From Specibacter sp046714315 (GTDB taxonomy: Bacteria > Actinomycetota > Actinomycetes > Actinomycetales > Micrococcaceae), in contig JBKKBD010000212.1 of the NCBI GenBank assembly GCA_046714315.1, positions 44,718-108,717 of the forward strand: 64,000 nt of DNA, read 5' to 3'. This document shows positions 24,773-34,920 of this stretch, one piece after another. The notes under the pieces were generated by a model. It worked only from the letters and a program-made list of their open reading frames with translations, was not told where the DNA came from and did not search any database. Made by a program: the position numbers and the translations under genes. Every line of letters begins with the position of its first letter. The stretch's first letter is position 1.

Positions 24773-26602
24773 ATGGCAGCAGTGGCACAGAATCCCACCC
24801 AGTCGGCACGTGGTGCAAGTGCACAACAGCTCAACAAAGTTGGCCGCGGACGGATGCGCGCCGGCTTTGTTTTGATGATGGTCTTCCTGCTGCTCATTGC
24901 TGGCAGGCTCATCATGGTGCAGGGACTCGATGTTGGCAACATGGCGCAGGCCGCCGAGAACCAGCGCACGGTAGTCCAGACACTGCCGGCCGTTCGCGGC
25001 AAGATCATTGACGCCAAAGGCAACGTTTTGGCCGAAAGCATCATCCGCTACGACATCACCGTGGCCCAAAACAACCTTGCCGAAGTTGAGGACTACGAGC
25101 GCCGCGAAGTAAATCCGGATACCGGCAAGGTCACCAAAACCGTTCTCACCAAGGACGAGGGCCTGGCCCAGTTGGCCAAGGTTTTGGGTCTGAGTTTCGA
25201 GGCTGTCAAGAAGAGCGCCACGGGTACGGCAAACTTCAACTACATCGCCAGGGATGTGAGCCCCTTGGTTGAGAAGAAGGTGGCCGAACTTGGCATTCCG
25301 GGCATCTATCCACAAACAATAACCAAGCGTGTGTACCCCATGGGCGCCGTGGGTGGCCCCATTGTAGGCTTCCTCGACTCCGACGGAAACCCACTGGCCG
25401 GTATTGAGCAGACCATGAATAAGCAGCTCACCGGAGCCGACGGCAAGCGTACCTTTCAGGCTGGCAAGAACGGCATCATCATTCCTACTGCGCCCGTTCG
25501 CACCGAACCTGCAGTTGACGGCCAGACGGTCAAGCTCACGATTGATCAGGATATTCAGTACTACGCCCAGCAAGCCGCACAGCAGCAGAAGAAACAGTAC
25601 AGTGCCGAATGGGCCAGCATTTCCGTCATTGAAGTCAAGACCGGAAAGGTGATTGCGCTGGCCGACAGTGATTCCTACGATCCCAATGACGTGGGTGCTT
25701 CACAGGAAGCCAACATCGGTTCGCGGACGGTCAGCTCCGTGGTGGAGCCAGGTTCAACAAGCAAGATCATGACTGCCGCGGCGTTGGTCCAGGAAGGCCT
25801 CGCAACGCCCATGAGCCAGTATCTGGTTCCGCCCACACTAACGATCGACGGGCAGACGTTCTCCGACGCCTTCGAGCACGGCACGGAAAAGCGCACCTTG
25901 GCCGGCATCATTGCTGACTCCATGAACACAGGTACCGTCATGGCCGGCTCCAAGCTGAGCCTTAAACAGCGTTATGACTACATGCGTAAGTTTGGTGTTG
26001 GTGAGAAAACCGGCATCCCACTCCCGGGCGAGAGCCCCGGTATTTTGGCGAACTGGCAGAACTGGGATGGTCGCCAACAGTACACCGTGCTGTTCGGCCA
26101 GGGCGTAGCCCAAACTCCCCTCCAGACAACCATGATCTTCCAGACCATCGCCAACAACGGCGTGCGGCTTAAACCGGCCCTCATCGATTCATTCACTCAT
26201 GCCGATGGCACAGTAGATACCGTTCCCCAAGCCGCCGGTGTGGACGTTGTCAGTCCGGAAACGGCGAAGGCGGCGCGGGACATGCTTGAAGGCGTCGTGA
26301 CCATGACCGACTACAAGGTTGTCAACATCCCCGGGTACCGGACAGGTGGAAAGACCGGAACTGCCGAGGCCCCCGCCGACAACGGTGTGGGTTTCAATGG
26401 CTACACGGCCTCCTTCATCGGCATGGCCCCCATGGAGGATCCCAGATATGTGGTGGGCATTACCGTTCAACGGCCGCAGGGTGACATCTACGGCGTCACG
26501 CAGGGGTATACCTTTAATCAGGTGATGGGACAGGTGCTGCGCAGCTACGATGTGCCGCCGTCCACCACACCTCCGGTCAAGTTGCCGAAGTTCTACGAGT
26601 AA
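24773..26602 (+). CDS. ftsI: Septal penicillin-binding protein, class B (FtsI/PbpB)
   Basis: This transpeptidase crosslinks new septal peptidoglycan together with FtsW. One N-terminal transmembrane helix (FVLMMVFLLLIAGRLIMV) precedes the pedestal domain. In the penicillin-binding domain the three active-site motifs are S328-T-S-K, S383-M-N and K527-T-G. The 609 residues fit actinobacterial PbpB. The start is either ATG 24773 or GTG 24782; AAGGA is too near the first and well spaced for the second. It shares strand and context with murE 27 bp downstream. Confidence 0.96.
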   Translation: MAAVAQNPTQSARGASAQQLNKVGRGRMRAGFVLMMVFLLLIAGRLIMVQGLDVGNMAQAAENQRTVVQTLPAVRGKIIDAKGNVLAESIIRYDITVAQNNLAEVEDYERREVNPDTGKVTKTVLTKDEGLAQLAKVLGLSFEAVKKSATGTANFNYIARDVSPLVEKKVAELGIPGIYPQTITKRVYPMGAVGGPIVGFLDSDGNPLAGIEQTMNKQLTGADGKRTFQAGKNGIIIPTAPVRTEPAVDGQTVKLTIDQDIQYYAQQAAQQQKKQYSAEWASISVIEVKTGKVIALADSDSYDPNDVGASQEANIGSRTVSSVVEPGSTSKIMTAAALVQEGLATPMSQYLVPPTLTIDGQTFSDAFEHGTEKRTLAGIIADSMNTGTVMAGSKLSLKQRYDYMRKFGVGEKTGIPLPGESPGILANWQNWDGRQQYTVLFGQGVAQTPLQTTMIFQTIANNGVRLKPALIDSFTHADGTVDTVPQAAGVDVVSPETAKAARDMLEGVVTMTDYKVVNIPGYRTGGKTGTAEAPADNGVGFNGYTASFIGMAPMEDPRYVVGITVQRPQGDIYGVTQGYTFNQVMGQVLRSYDVPPSTTPPVKLPKFYE

Positions 26603-26628
26603 CCCGGAACAATCGGAGACGATTACCA

Positions 26629-28380
26629 GTGAAAGAAAAGGATTCTGTTCAAGTGCCTGTGAATAATTCACCTGCCCCGCTGCGTCCACACCACCACCGT
26701 GGTGCGGATCTGGCGGAGCTGGCCACCCTGCTCGGGGCCGCCATGAGCCATCCGCAGGGCAGCGCCGCTCCGGTCCACGTCAGTGGTGTCAGCCTGGATT
26801 CCCGGTCCATTTGTCCGGGAGACCTTTACGTTGCCCTCCCCGGTGCCCGGGCGCACGGTGCCCAGTTTGCCGGGCAGGCCATTGCGGCAGGTGCCATTGC
26901 GATCCTCACGGACGACGCCGGAACCCGGCTTTTGGGCGCACGCCCAGCTATTCCCGTGCTGACCGTCTCTGATGCCCGTGCTGTAACAGGGCCGGCCGCG
27001 GCCATGGTTTACGGCACCTCCGCTGAACCGGGTCATGACGGTCGGGTCGGCAAGCAGGCCCTGGAGCTCTTTGGTGTTACCGGAACCAACGGCAAGACCA
27101 CCACAACTTATTTCCTTAACTCCTTGCTGCAGGCCCTGGGAAACACGACCGGCCTCATCGGCACGATTGAAATTCTGGCCGGGTCCGAAGCGATTCCCAG
27201 CAAGTTGACCACGCCCGAGTCCACGGATGTGCATGCCTTGTTGGCGGTCATGGCTGAAAAGGGCCTCAGTGCCGCCTCCATGGAGGTCTCATCCCATGCA
27301 CTAGCGTTTGGCCGGGTGGATGCTGTGGCCTTCAACGTGGCGGGATTCACCAACCTCACCCAGGACCACCTTGACCTCCATGGCGGCATGGAAGGGTACT
27401 TCGAGACAAAGGCGGCGCTTTTCACACCTGAGCATGCCCATTCGGCCGTCATAACCGTTGACGATCCATGGGGCGCCCGCCTAGCGGAAAACTGCACGGT
27501 TCCTGCCGTAACTCTTTCAACCCGCCAGGTGGAACCAAGCCAGAAGGAAAGCGGTGACCAGTATGGCGCCATGTGGCAGGTGCGCGATGTTCGCCGCGAA
27601 GGCATCGGCTCCCGATTCAGCGTGAGCGGCCCTGAAGGTGCCGTCCTTGAAGCGCACACCGGCCTCCCCGGCGACTTCAATGTCGCCAACGCGGCCCTGG
27701 CGTTGCTCATGGTGACCACGCGCCTGCTGGCGATTGCCGCGGAGCCTGGCTCCGGCGTCGTACCTGGTTCAGGATCTTCTGCCCAGGCAGTCCTTGCCCG
27801 TATTCAGGCGGCACTTGATGCCCACGATCCGTTCACGGTCGAGGTGCCTGGGCGCATGCAGCTAGTCGGCACGGCCCCTGTTGCGGTGGTTGATTTTGCC
27901 CACAATCCCGATGCCCTGGAAAGGGCCTTGGATGCCGTGCGGCCAACAGCCCCCGGAGCGCGCGTCATCGCCGTTTTTGGGGCCACGGGGGAGCGCGATT
28001 CGACTAAGCGGCCCATCATGGGTGCCGTCGTGGCGCAGGGTGCCGACGTTGTCATCATCACCGATGATGACCCCCACAACGAGGACCCGGCAGCCATCCG
28101 GGCCGAGGTGCTGGCTGGTGCCAACGAAGCCAACCGCAGTGCCGGACTGGGCCGGGTCATCGAGGAATTTGACCAGCGCGCTGCCGCGATCGCCCGGGCC
28201 GTTGAATTGGCCACACCGCAGGACGTGATTTTGGTTGCAGGGCGTGGCCACGAAGTTTACCAAGAGGTCAAGGGCATCAACATTTCCCTCGACGACAGGG
28301 TCGAGTTGCGGGCGGCCCTGGCCTCCCGCGGATTCCCCTTGAGCGATACAAGCAAGATAGAGTCCTCAACTGATGATTGA
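26629..28380 (+). CDS. murE: UDP-N-acetylmuramoyl-tripeptide synthetase (probably L-lysine-adding)
   Basis: MurE adds the third amino acid of the peptidoglycan stem using ATP. The ATP loop VTGTNGKTTTTYF is near residue 152, and HLDLHGGMEGYFETKAALF holds the expected carbamoylated lysine. The residues that choose the amino acid read TDDDPHNEDP at 478-487, where DAP-adding enzymes have TDDNPR. Loss of that arginine fits lysine as substrate, as in the A3/A4 peptidoglycan of Arthrobacter. GTG start with CGGAGA upstream. It overlaps murF by 8 bp. An insertion of ~20 residues (WLGST/SQKESGDQYG region) in the central domain looks lineage specific. Confidence 0.96.
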   Translation: MKEKDSVQVPVNNSPAPLRPHHHRGADLAELATLLGAAMSHPQGSAAPVHVSGVSLDSRSICPGDLYVALPGARAHGAQFAGQAIAAGAIAILTDDAGTRLLGARPAIPVLTVSDARAVTGPAAAMVYGTSAEPGHDGRVGKQALELFGVTGTNGKTTTTYFLNSLLQALGNTTGLIGTIEILAGSEAIPSKLTTPESTDVHALLAVMAEKGLSAASMEVSSHALAFGRVDAVAFNVAGFTNLTQDHLDLHGGMEGYFETKAALFTPEHAHSAVITVDDPWGARLAENCTVPAVTLSTRQVEPSQKESGDQYGAMWQVRDVRREGIGSRFSVSGPEGAVLEAHTGLPGDFNVANAALALLMVTTRLLAIAAEPGSGVVPGSGSSAQAVLARIQAALDAHDPFTVEVPGRMQLVGTAPVAVVDFAHNPDALERALDAVRPTAPGARVIAVFGATGERDSTKRPIMGAVVAQGADVVIITDDDPHNEDPAAIRAEVLAGANEANRSAGLGRVIEEFDQRAAAIARAVELATPQDVILVAGRGHEVYQEVKGINISLDDRVELRAALASRGFPLSDTSKIESSTDD

Positions 28381-29890
28381 TTTTTCTGCGGCCCAGATTG
28401 CCGAACTGACCGGCGGCACGTTGTCCGCCGGCACCGACCCGGCCATGTCCATTGACGTGGCTAAAATCGCCACGGATTCCCGAGAGGTGACTCCCGGCGG
28501 AATGTATGTGGCGAAAGCCGGTGAAAACGCAGACGGCCATGATTTCATGGCTGCCGCCTTCCGCGCCGGTGCCGTGTTGGCCCTGTCCGAGCGGGATATT
28601 CCCGCGGACGACGCCGGAACTCCCTTCCCGGCTGTCATCGTCACCGACGCGGTGCTGGCCATGGGGACGCTGGCGGCCGAGGTTGTGCGCCGCATTCGCG
28701 CGCATTCCCAACTCACGGTCATTGGCATTACGGGCTCCGCCGGCAAGACCACCACGAAGGATCTCTTGGGCGGCATCCTGTCCCCGCTGGGCGCCACGGT
28801 GGCCCCGGTTGGTTCGTACAACGGTGAAGTTGGCGTGCCGCTGACGGTTTTCCGCGCCGATGAAGACACGCGCTATCTCATTATTGAAATGGGTGCCACC
28901 AAGATTGGCCACATTGCTTACTTGAGCTCCATGGTCCAGCCGGATCTTGGCGTCGTATTGTGCGTTGGTAGTGCGCACGCTGGCGAGTTTGGCTCCATCG
29001 AGAACATTGCCGCCGCTAAGGGTGAGCTGGTCGAGGCGCTGGCGCCGGCCGGCCGCGCACTGCTTAACTACGACGATGGTCGTGTTCGAGCCATGGCGGC
29101 GCGCTCCGGCGCCCCTGTCACTTTCTTCAGCAGCGCCGATGCGGCGGCCGATGAGTCCGGCCAGGCCTTTTTACAGGCACGCAACGTTCGAACGAACGCT
29201 GACGGGGAGCCTGAGTTTGACCTGGTATTCCCCGGCCACACCGGCGAATACCAGGTACATAGCAAGTTGCTGGGGCTTCATCACGTAGCCAACCTGCTGG
29301 CTGCCGCATCGGCAGCCCATGCGTTGGGCATTGCTCCGGAGCTCATTGTGGCTTCGCTTAACGAGCAGCGTGCTGCCAGTCGCTACAGGATGGAACGCAC
29401 GGATCGCGGCGACGGCGTCACTGTTGTCAACGATGCGTACAACGCCAACCCGGAATCCATGCGTGCGGCGCTGCGGACCTTGGCCGAGCTCGGCGGAAGT
29501 GGCGCCCGCCGAACCTGGGCCGTGCTGGGGGAGATGCTCGAGCTCGGCGAAGATTCGGTGCTCGAACACGATGCCGTTGGGCGCGTGGCCGTCCGCCTGA
29601 ACATTTCCCGCTTGCTGGTTGTTGGCGCTGGCGCCAGAGCCATGCACGTGGGTGCCGTGATGGAGGGATCGTGGGGGAATGAGTCAATGTTCCTGCCTGA
29701 CGCCGAGGCCGCCTATGAAATTTTGAGCGCCGAGCTGGCGCCCGGAGATGTTGTTCTGGTCAAATCCTCCAACGGCGCTGGACTGCGCTTCTTGGGTGAT
29801 CGGATAGCATTACCCACGGGGAATTACCCCATCAAGACAACCAGCACGACAACCGAGCCCACCCTAGGTGAAAGGACTGCCCAGCCGTGA
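28373..29890 (+). CDS. murF: UDP-N-acetylmuramoyl-tripeptide--D-alanyl-D-alanine ligase
   Basis: MurF attaches D-Ala-D-Ala to the UDP-MurNAc tripeptide, finishing the cytoplasmic pentapeptide precursor. The ATP loop is GITGSAGKTTTKDLLG (~residues 119-134), with VVNDAYNANPESMRAAL in the C-terminal half, both typical. Length is 505 residues. It begins inside the end of murE and its stop overlaps the mraY GTG, so the three genes are translationally coupled. No anomalies noted. Confidence 0.97.
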   Translation: MIDFSAAQIAELTGGTLSAGTDPAMSIDVAKIATDSREVTPGGMYVAKAGENADGHDFMAAAFRAGAVLALSERDIPADDAGTPFPAVIVTDAVLAMGTLAAEVVRRIRAHSQLTVIGITGSAGKTTTKDLLGGILSPLGATVAPVGSYNGEVGVPLTVFRADEDTRYLIIEMGATKIGHIAYLSSMVQPDLGVVLCVGSAHAGEFGSIENIAAAKGELVEALAPAGRALLNYDDGRVRAMAARSGAPVTFFSSADAAADESGQAFLQARNVRTNADGEPEFDLVFPGHTGEYQVHSKLLGLHHVANLLAAASAAHALGIAPELIVASLNEQRAASRYRMERTDRGDGVTVVNDAYNANPESMRAALRTLAELGGSGARRTWAVLGEMLELGEDSVLEHDAVGRVAVRLNISRLLVVGAGARAMHVGAVMEGSWGNESMFLPDAEAAYEILSAELAPGDVVLVKSSNGAGLRFLGDRIALPTGNYPIKTTSTTTEPTLGERTAQP

Positions 29891-30999
29891 TCGCATTGCT
29901 CATTGGTGCAGGCTTGGCCTTGGCCTTTGCCATGGTCGGCACCCCATTGTTTATCCGTTTCCTTGTCAAGCAGGGATACGGTCAGATCATCCGTGAGGAC
30001 GGTCCCACAAGCCACCAGATCAAGCGTGGGACACCCACCATGGGTGGAACCGTGTTTGTTGGTGCCGTTGTGGCCGCCTACTTCATCACGCACCTGATCG
30101 TGTGGCTTCTCAACCCGAATTCCGCAGGGCCGACGGCGTCGGGCCTGCTCATGATCTACCTCATGGTTGGCATGGGACTTGTTGGGTTCCTTGACGACTT
30201 TTTGAAGATCACCAAACAGCACAACACGGGACTTGACCCCAAAGGCAAGCTCATTGGCCAGGGCGTTGTGGGTATTTCCTTTGCCATCATGGCCTTGGGA
30301 TTCCCTGATGAGGCCGGGCGCACCCCGGCCAGCACACTCATCTCCTTTGCCCGCGATATTCCGGCGCTCAACCTGGCTTTTGCCGGGGCCGGACTTGGCG
30401 TGGTGTTGTTCATCTTGTGGTCCAACCTGATCATTACTGCCGCCACGAATGGTGTAAACCTGACCGATGGCCTTGACGGCCTCGCCACGGGTGCATCGAT
30501 CCTCGTCTTCGGCGCCTACACGTTGATCGGCATCTGGCAGAGCAGCCAGGCCTGTGGCTCCCACAAGGTGACCAACGAAGCGGTGTGCTATCAAGTCCGC
30601 GACCCGTTGGACCTCGCTCTCGTTGCGGCGATCATGTTTGCGGCGCTCATCGGCTTCCTGTGGTGGAACACCTCGCCCGCAAAAATCTTCATGGGCGACA
30701 CGGGCTCGCTGGCCATCGGTGGCGCCATGGCCGGGTTCGCCATTCTTTCCCGCACCGAAATTTTGCTGGCCATCATTGGCGGCCTCTTCGTTATCATCTC
30801 CCTCTCGGTCATTATTCAGGTTGGCTTCTTCAAGCTCTCAAAGGGCAAGCGCGTGTTCCTCATGGCTCCGCTGCAGCACCACTTTGAGCTGAAGGGCTGG
30901 CGTGAAGTGACAGTTGTTGTTCGCTTCTGGATCTTGGCCGGCCTCCTGGTCGCCGTTGGACTTGGAGCTTTTTATGCTGAATGGATTGTTCGCCTGTGA
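29887..30999 (+). CDS. mraY: Phospho-N-acetylmuramoyl-pentapeptide transferase
   Basis: MraY moves phospho-MurNAc-pentapeptide onto undecaprenyl phosphate, making lipid I. It is a polytopic membrane enzyme of 370 residues with about ten hydrophobic segments. Conserved blocks include GTPTMGG, FLDDFLKITKQHN, NGVNLTDGLDGLATG and FMGDTGSLAIGG, which carry the magnesium and substrate aspartates, and PLQHHFELKGW near the C-terminus. GTG start overlaps murF; the stop overlaps the murD GTG as GTGA. Confidence 0.98.
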   Translation: MIALLIGAGLALAFAMVGTPLFIRFLVKQGYGQIIREDGPTSHQIKRGTPTMGGTVFVGAVVAAYFITHLIVWLLNPNSAGPTASGLLMIYLMVGMGLVGFLDDFLKITKQHNTGLDPKGKLIGQGVVGISFAIMALGFPDEAGRTPASTLISFARDIPALNLAFAGAGLGVVLFILWSNLIITAATNGVNLTDGLDGLATGASILVFGAYTLIGIWQSSQACGSHKVTNEAVCYQVRDPLDLALVAAIMFAALIGFLWWNTSPAKIFMGDTGSLAIGGAMAGFAILSRTEILLAIIGGLFVIISLSVIIQVGFFKLSKGKRVFLMAPLQHHFELKGWREVTVVVRFWILAGLLVAVGLGAFYAEWIVRL

Positions 31000-32534
31000 G
31001 TGCACCCGAAAACCGGCTTGAGTCACTGACAAGTTGGGACGCTGATTGGTCGAAACTACGTGTCGTGGTGACGGGCATCAGCAAAACGGGTTTCTCCGTT
31101 GCGGATACCCTAGCGGAGCTTGGCGCACACGTTGTGGTTGTTGCCGCTTCGGATGACGAGAAAGCCTATGCTGACGCAGACACGCTCAGGATTGTTGGCG
31201 TCAAGGACGTCATCCTTGGCGTGGACACCTCCACTTTGCTTCCGCTCGTTGAGGGGTTGCCTGCCGAATTGGTCGTCACCAGCCCGGGGTTCAAGCCCAG
31301 CCACCCATTGCTGGCCTCGGCCGCAGAAGCAGGCATTCCCATCTGGGGAGATGTGGAATTGGCATGGCGTGTGCGCACCAAGGCTGGCCGGAAGACTGCC
31401 GAATGGATCACCATCACCGGCACCAACGGCAAAACCACAACCACCACCATGGTTGAATCAATGCTGCAAGCGGCCGGGTTGCGTGCCATCGCGGCCGGCA
31501 ACATTGGCACCCCCATCCTGGATGCTGTCCGGGACCCTGAAGGTTACGACGCCCTTGCCGTTGAGCTCTCAACGTTCCAACTGCATTGGAGCGAATCTTT
31601 GGCGCCGGTCTCCAGTGTCTGCCTGAACCTGGCCGAAGATCACGTTGACTGGCATGGCAGCTTTGAAGCTTATGCGGCGGACAAGGCCAAGATCTACGCG
31701 AACACGAAGATTGCCTGCGTCTACAACGCCGAGCAGATCGAAACCGAACGCATGGTCCAGGAAGCCGACGTCCAGGAAGGCTGCAGGGCCGTTGGCTTCA
31801 CCACCGGGATTCCATCGATCAGCATGGTCGGCGTGGTGGAAGGTCTTCTCGTAGACCGGGCCTTCATTGCAGAACGCAAGGACTCCGCGGCTGAATTGGC
31901 CAGCATGAGCGACATTGGTGATCTGGTTCCCAGACACTTGGTGGCCAATGCGGCGGCGGCCTCTGCACTGGTGCTCGCCTATGGCCTGACGCCGAAGGAT
32001 GTGCGCAAGGGCCTGCAGAACTATCACAACGGTGAGCACCGGATTCAGCCGGTGGCGCGTTCGGGCGGTGTGCTGTGGGTCAACGATTCCAAGGCAACGA
32101 ACCCGCACGCAGCCTCAGCCTCGCTGTCGGCCTTTAAGCCCGTGATTTGGATTGCCGGCGGATTGCCCAAGGGCGTGGACTTTGACGCTTTGGTCAAGGA
32201 GCATGCGGCACGGCTGAAGGCAGTGGTGCTGATTGGGGCCGACAGCTCCGCTCTTGCCGGTTCCCTTGAACGTCATGCCCCGGGAGTCCAAGTCATCACG
32301 ACCCGAGCCGAAGGTGGTCGGCACACGAGCGCCGATACCTTGCGCGGGGATGCAGTTATGGCCGAGGCCGTCGCCGTGGCGGCGTCACTGGCAGCCGACG
32401 GCGACACCGTCCTCATGGCTCCGGCGTCGGCCTCAATGGATCAATTTTCTTCCTACGCCCACCGAGGCCAAGCGTTCATCGACGCGGTCCGTGAGCTGCT
32501 GGAATCACAGGCAAGCGCCGACAAGGAGTCCTAG
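30996..32534 (+). CDS. murD: UDP-N-acetylmuramoyl-L-alanine--D-glutamate ligase
   Basis: MurD adds D-glutamate to UDP-MurNAc-L-Ala. The ATP loop ITGTNGKTTTTTMVESM, the motif VELSTFQLHW and the C-terminal WVNDSKATNPHA are characteristic. GTG 30996, which overlaps the mraY stop (GTGA), is preferred to ATG 30981, which would overlap by 19 bp. The 512 residues are slightly longer than the E. coli enzyme, mostly at the N-terminus. Its TAG stop shares a base with the ftsW GTG. Confidence 0.97.
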   Translation: MSAPENRLESLTSWDADWSKLRVVVTGISKTGFSVADTLAELGAHVVVVAASDDEKAYADADTLRIVGVKDVILGVDTSTLLPLVEGLPAELVVTSPGFKPSHPLLASAAEAGIPIWGDVELAWRVRTKAGRKTAEWITITGTNGKTTTTTMVESMLQAAGLRAIAAGNIGTPILDAVRDPEGYDALAVELSTFQLHWSESLAPVSSVCLNLAEDHVDWHGSFEAYAADKAKIYANTKIACVYNAEQIETERMVQEADVQEGCRAVGFTTGIPSISMVGVVEGLLVDRAFIAERKDSAAELASMSDIGDLVPRHLVANAAAASALVLAYGLTPKDVRKGLQNYHNGEHRIQPVARSGGVLWVNDSKATNPHAASASLSAFKPVIWIAGGLPKGVDFDALVKEHAARLKAVVLIGADSSALAGSLERHAPGVQVITTRAEGGRHTSADTLRGDAVMAEAVAVAASLAADGDTVLMAPASASMDQFSSYAHRGQAFIDAVRELLESQASADKES

Positions 32535-33814
32535 TGGCCAAGACCCCCACACAGCCAGGATCATCCGCCGCACGAGCAGCGCAGGCCAAGGCTGCTGCGG
32601 GTTCGGTCGGCTCAAAAGGTTCCAAATCCAGTACGGCTGCGACCTCGGCAGACGACGGAATGCCGCGTCCACTCAAGCGATTCAGGAACTGGTTCAACCG
32701 CAAGGTGGGGCGCCCCACAGCCACCTACTACTGGATTATTGGCACCACCGTGACGTTGACGCTGATCGGCCGCATGACGGTGCTTTCAGCGTCGACCGCT
32801 GAGACGATTTCCGAGGGCAAGGACCCGTACGATCTCTTTATTCGTGAGTCCCAGTTCGCGGTTGGGGGTCTCATCCTCATGTTCGCGCTTTCGTGCGTGC
32901 CGCCAAGGCTGCTTCGAAAGTTGGGCTGGCCGCTGCTGGGACTGGCCCTGGTCCTCCTGGTCCTGATCTTTACGCCACTGGGCGTCGACATCAACGGAAA
33001 CCTGAACTGGCTGGCCTTGGGTCCAGTGACCTTCCAGCCATCCGAAGCGGCGAAGCTGGCGCTGGCCATCTGGGTCGGTTCCGTGCTGGCACTAAAGGGC
33101 ACCCTGGTACGGCAGTTCCTCCACGTGCTGCTGCCGGTCGGTGTCGGTGGCGCTGCCGTCCTTGGCTTGATCCTTGGCGGCAAGGATCTGGGAACGGCCG
33201 TGATCGTTGGCATGATGATCCTTTCCGGACTCATGTTCGCCGGCGTGCGGAAATGGTTACTTGGCTTGGCCCTGGCGGCTGCCGCCGTCGTCGCCATTGG
33301 ATTCTCGGTCATGAGTTCCAACCGAACCGGACGCTTTGCCAGCTGGCTGGGCGACTGCAGCGAACCGGGCGCATGTGACCAGTACCTAAACGGCGTTTAT
33401 GCCCTGGCCTCCGGCGGCTGGTTCGGCGTGGGTCTTGGCCAAAGTCGGCAAAAGTGGAGCTGGATCCCGGAAGCCCACAACGACTTCATCTTTGCCATTA
33501 TTGGCGAGGAATTTGGACTCTTGGGCACACTCGTGATCCTTGGGTTGTACGTGGTGATGGCGTTTGCGATTTTCCGCATCATCAATACCCGCAACGAACC
33601 TTTTTCCCGGATCGTGTGCGGCATGATCTTGACTTGGATCATTGGTCAGGCCGTGGTCAATATTGCGGTAGTTGTTGGGCTGCTGCCTGTAATTGGTGTC
33701 CCGCTGCCCTTGATTTCTTATGGCGGTACCGCGCTCGTCATGGTTCTTGCAGCCATCGGCGTTGTCCTGTCATTTTCCCGCACTGAGCCAGAAAGCACCC
33801 TGAAGACTTCATGA
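32534..33814 (+). CDS. ftsW: Septal peptidoglycan glycosyltransferase FtsW
   Basis: A SEDS-family polytopic membrane protein that polymerises lipid II at the septum with FtsI. A ~60-residue basic, Ala/Ser-rich cytoplasmic N-terminus precedes about ten transmembrane segments. The conserved blocks GPVTFQPSEAAKLALAIW, GGWFGVGLGQSRQKWSWIPE, AHNDFIFAIIGEEFGLLG and PLPLISYGGTALV are all present. The extended N-terminus is common in actinobacteria. The GTG start overlaps the murD stop by one base and the stop overlaps murG by ATGA. A RodA assignment is unlikely because of the dcw context. Confidence 0.96.
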   Translation: MAKTPTQPGSSAARAAQAKAAAGSVGSKGSKSSTAATSADDGMPRPLKRFRNWFNRKVGRPTATYYWIIGTTVTLTLIGRMTVLSASTAETISEGKDPYDLFIRESQFAVGGLILMFALSCVPPRLLRKLGWPLLGLALVLLVLIFTPLGVDINGNLNWLALGPVTFQPSEAAKLALAIWVGSVLALKGTLVRQFLHVLLPVGVGGAAVLGLILGGKDLGTAVIVGMMILSGLMFAGVRKWLLGLALAAAAVVAIGFSVMSSNRTGRFASWLGDCSEPGACDQYLNGVYALASGGWFGVGLGQSRQKWSWIPEAHNDFIFAIIGEEFGLLGTLVILGLYVVMAFAIFRIINTRNEPFSRIVCGMILTWIIGQAVVNIAVVVGLLPVIGVPLPLISYGGTALVMVLAAIGVVLSFSRTEPESTLKTS

Positions 33815-34920
33815 CACAGAATTCAAACACGCCGCTGTCTGTGGTGCTGGCCGGGGGTGGCTCTGCCGGTCACGTCAGCCCCTTGCTGGCAATCGCCCAT
33901 GCGATCAAGGCCACCGTGCCTGACGCTGCGATCCTGGCCGTCGGCACCCGCGAGGGACTGGAGGCACGGCTCGTCCCGGCGGCCGGCTTTGAGCTGGCCT
34001 TCATTGAACGCATCCCGCTTCCCCGCAAGCCCTCGGTTGATCTCCTAAAGCTCCCCCTGCGCATGATCCGGGCCGTAGCTACGGCCAAGACCCTCCTGCA
34101 AGATGCCAAGGCCGATGTTCTCGTCGGTGTCGGTGGCTACGTATGCACGCCGATGTACCTGGCCGCCAAGTCCCTGGGCGTACCCATTGTCATTCATGAA
34201 GCGAACACCAAGGCCGGGCTCGCCAACAAGGTTGGAGCCAGATACACGAGCTTTGTTGGCACGGCGTTTGAGGCCACCAAGATCCGCCACGCCCATCTCG
34301 TGGGCATGCCCATGCGCAAGGCCGTCGCCACGCTGGATCGTGCCGCCGAACGTGCCGCTGCCCGTGAACGGCTGGGACTCGAAGCCGGGCTTCCTACCCT
34401 GATTGTCACCGGCGGTTCCCTTGGCGCGCTGCGCATCAACAATGCCGTGGCCGCCTCGCTGGAGGCCCTGGCTGCGGCCGGAATTCAGACCCTCCACATC
34501 ACAGGCAAGGGCAAGTCAGTCGAGGGGTCCGACGGCGGGCTCCTCACCGCGCCGCTGTACCGCCAGGTTGAGTACGTTGACCGTATGGAAGATGTTTATG
34601 CGGCAGCGGACCTCCTGCTGTGCCGTTCGGGTGCCGGTACGGTTTCCGAGGTCGCGGCCGTGGGCCTACCTGCCGTCTTCGTGCCGTTGCCCGTGGGTAA
34701 CGGTGAGCAAGCCCGCAATGCCGCCGAGCTCGTTGCCGCAGAAGCCGCATTGCTGGTAGCTGATGCTGCCTTGACCGCACAGTGGATTATCGACACCGTG
34801 ATTCCCTTGTGTCTGGATGAGCCGCTACTGACCCGCATGGGTGAGTCCGCTGCCCGGCTTGGCATTCGCGATGCCGCCGAAAGCATGGCCGGCATGGTTC
34901 TTGCATCCAGCGGGAAGTGA
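33811..34920 (+). CDS. murG: UDP-GlcNAc--MurNAc-pentapeptide transferase MurG
   Basis: This GT28 enzyme adds GlcNAc to lipid I, forming lipid II on the inner membrane face. The glycine loop LAGGGSAGHVSP is at ~residues 13-24, and the C-terminal UDP-binding region has CRSGAGTVSEVAAVGLPAVFVPL. It has 369 residues. ATGA overlap with ftsW upstream and GTGA overlap with murC downstream indicate one tightly coupled operon. Confidence 0.97.
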   Translation: MTQNSNTPLSVVLAGGGSAGHVSPLLAIAHAIKATVPDAAILAVGTREGLEARLVPAAGFELAFIERIPLPRKPSVDLLKLPLRMIRAVATAKTLLQDAKADVLVGVGGYVCTPMYLAAKSLGVPIVIHEANTKAGLANKVGARYTSFVGTAFEATKIRHAHLVGMPMRKAVATLDRAAERAAARERLGLEAGLPTLIVTGGSLGALRINNAVAASLEALAAAGIQTLHITGKGKSVEGSDGGLLTAPLYRQVEYVDRMEDVYAAADLLLCRSGAGTVSEVAAVGLPAVFVPLPVGNGEQARNAAELVAAEAALLVADAALTAQWIIDTVIPLCLDEPLLTRMGESAARLGIRDAAESMAGMVLASSGK

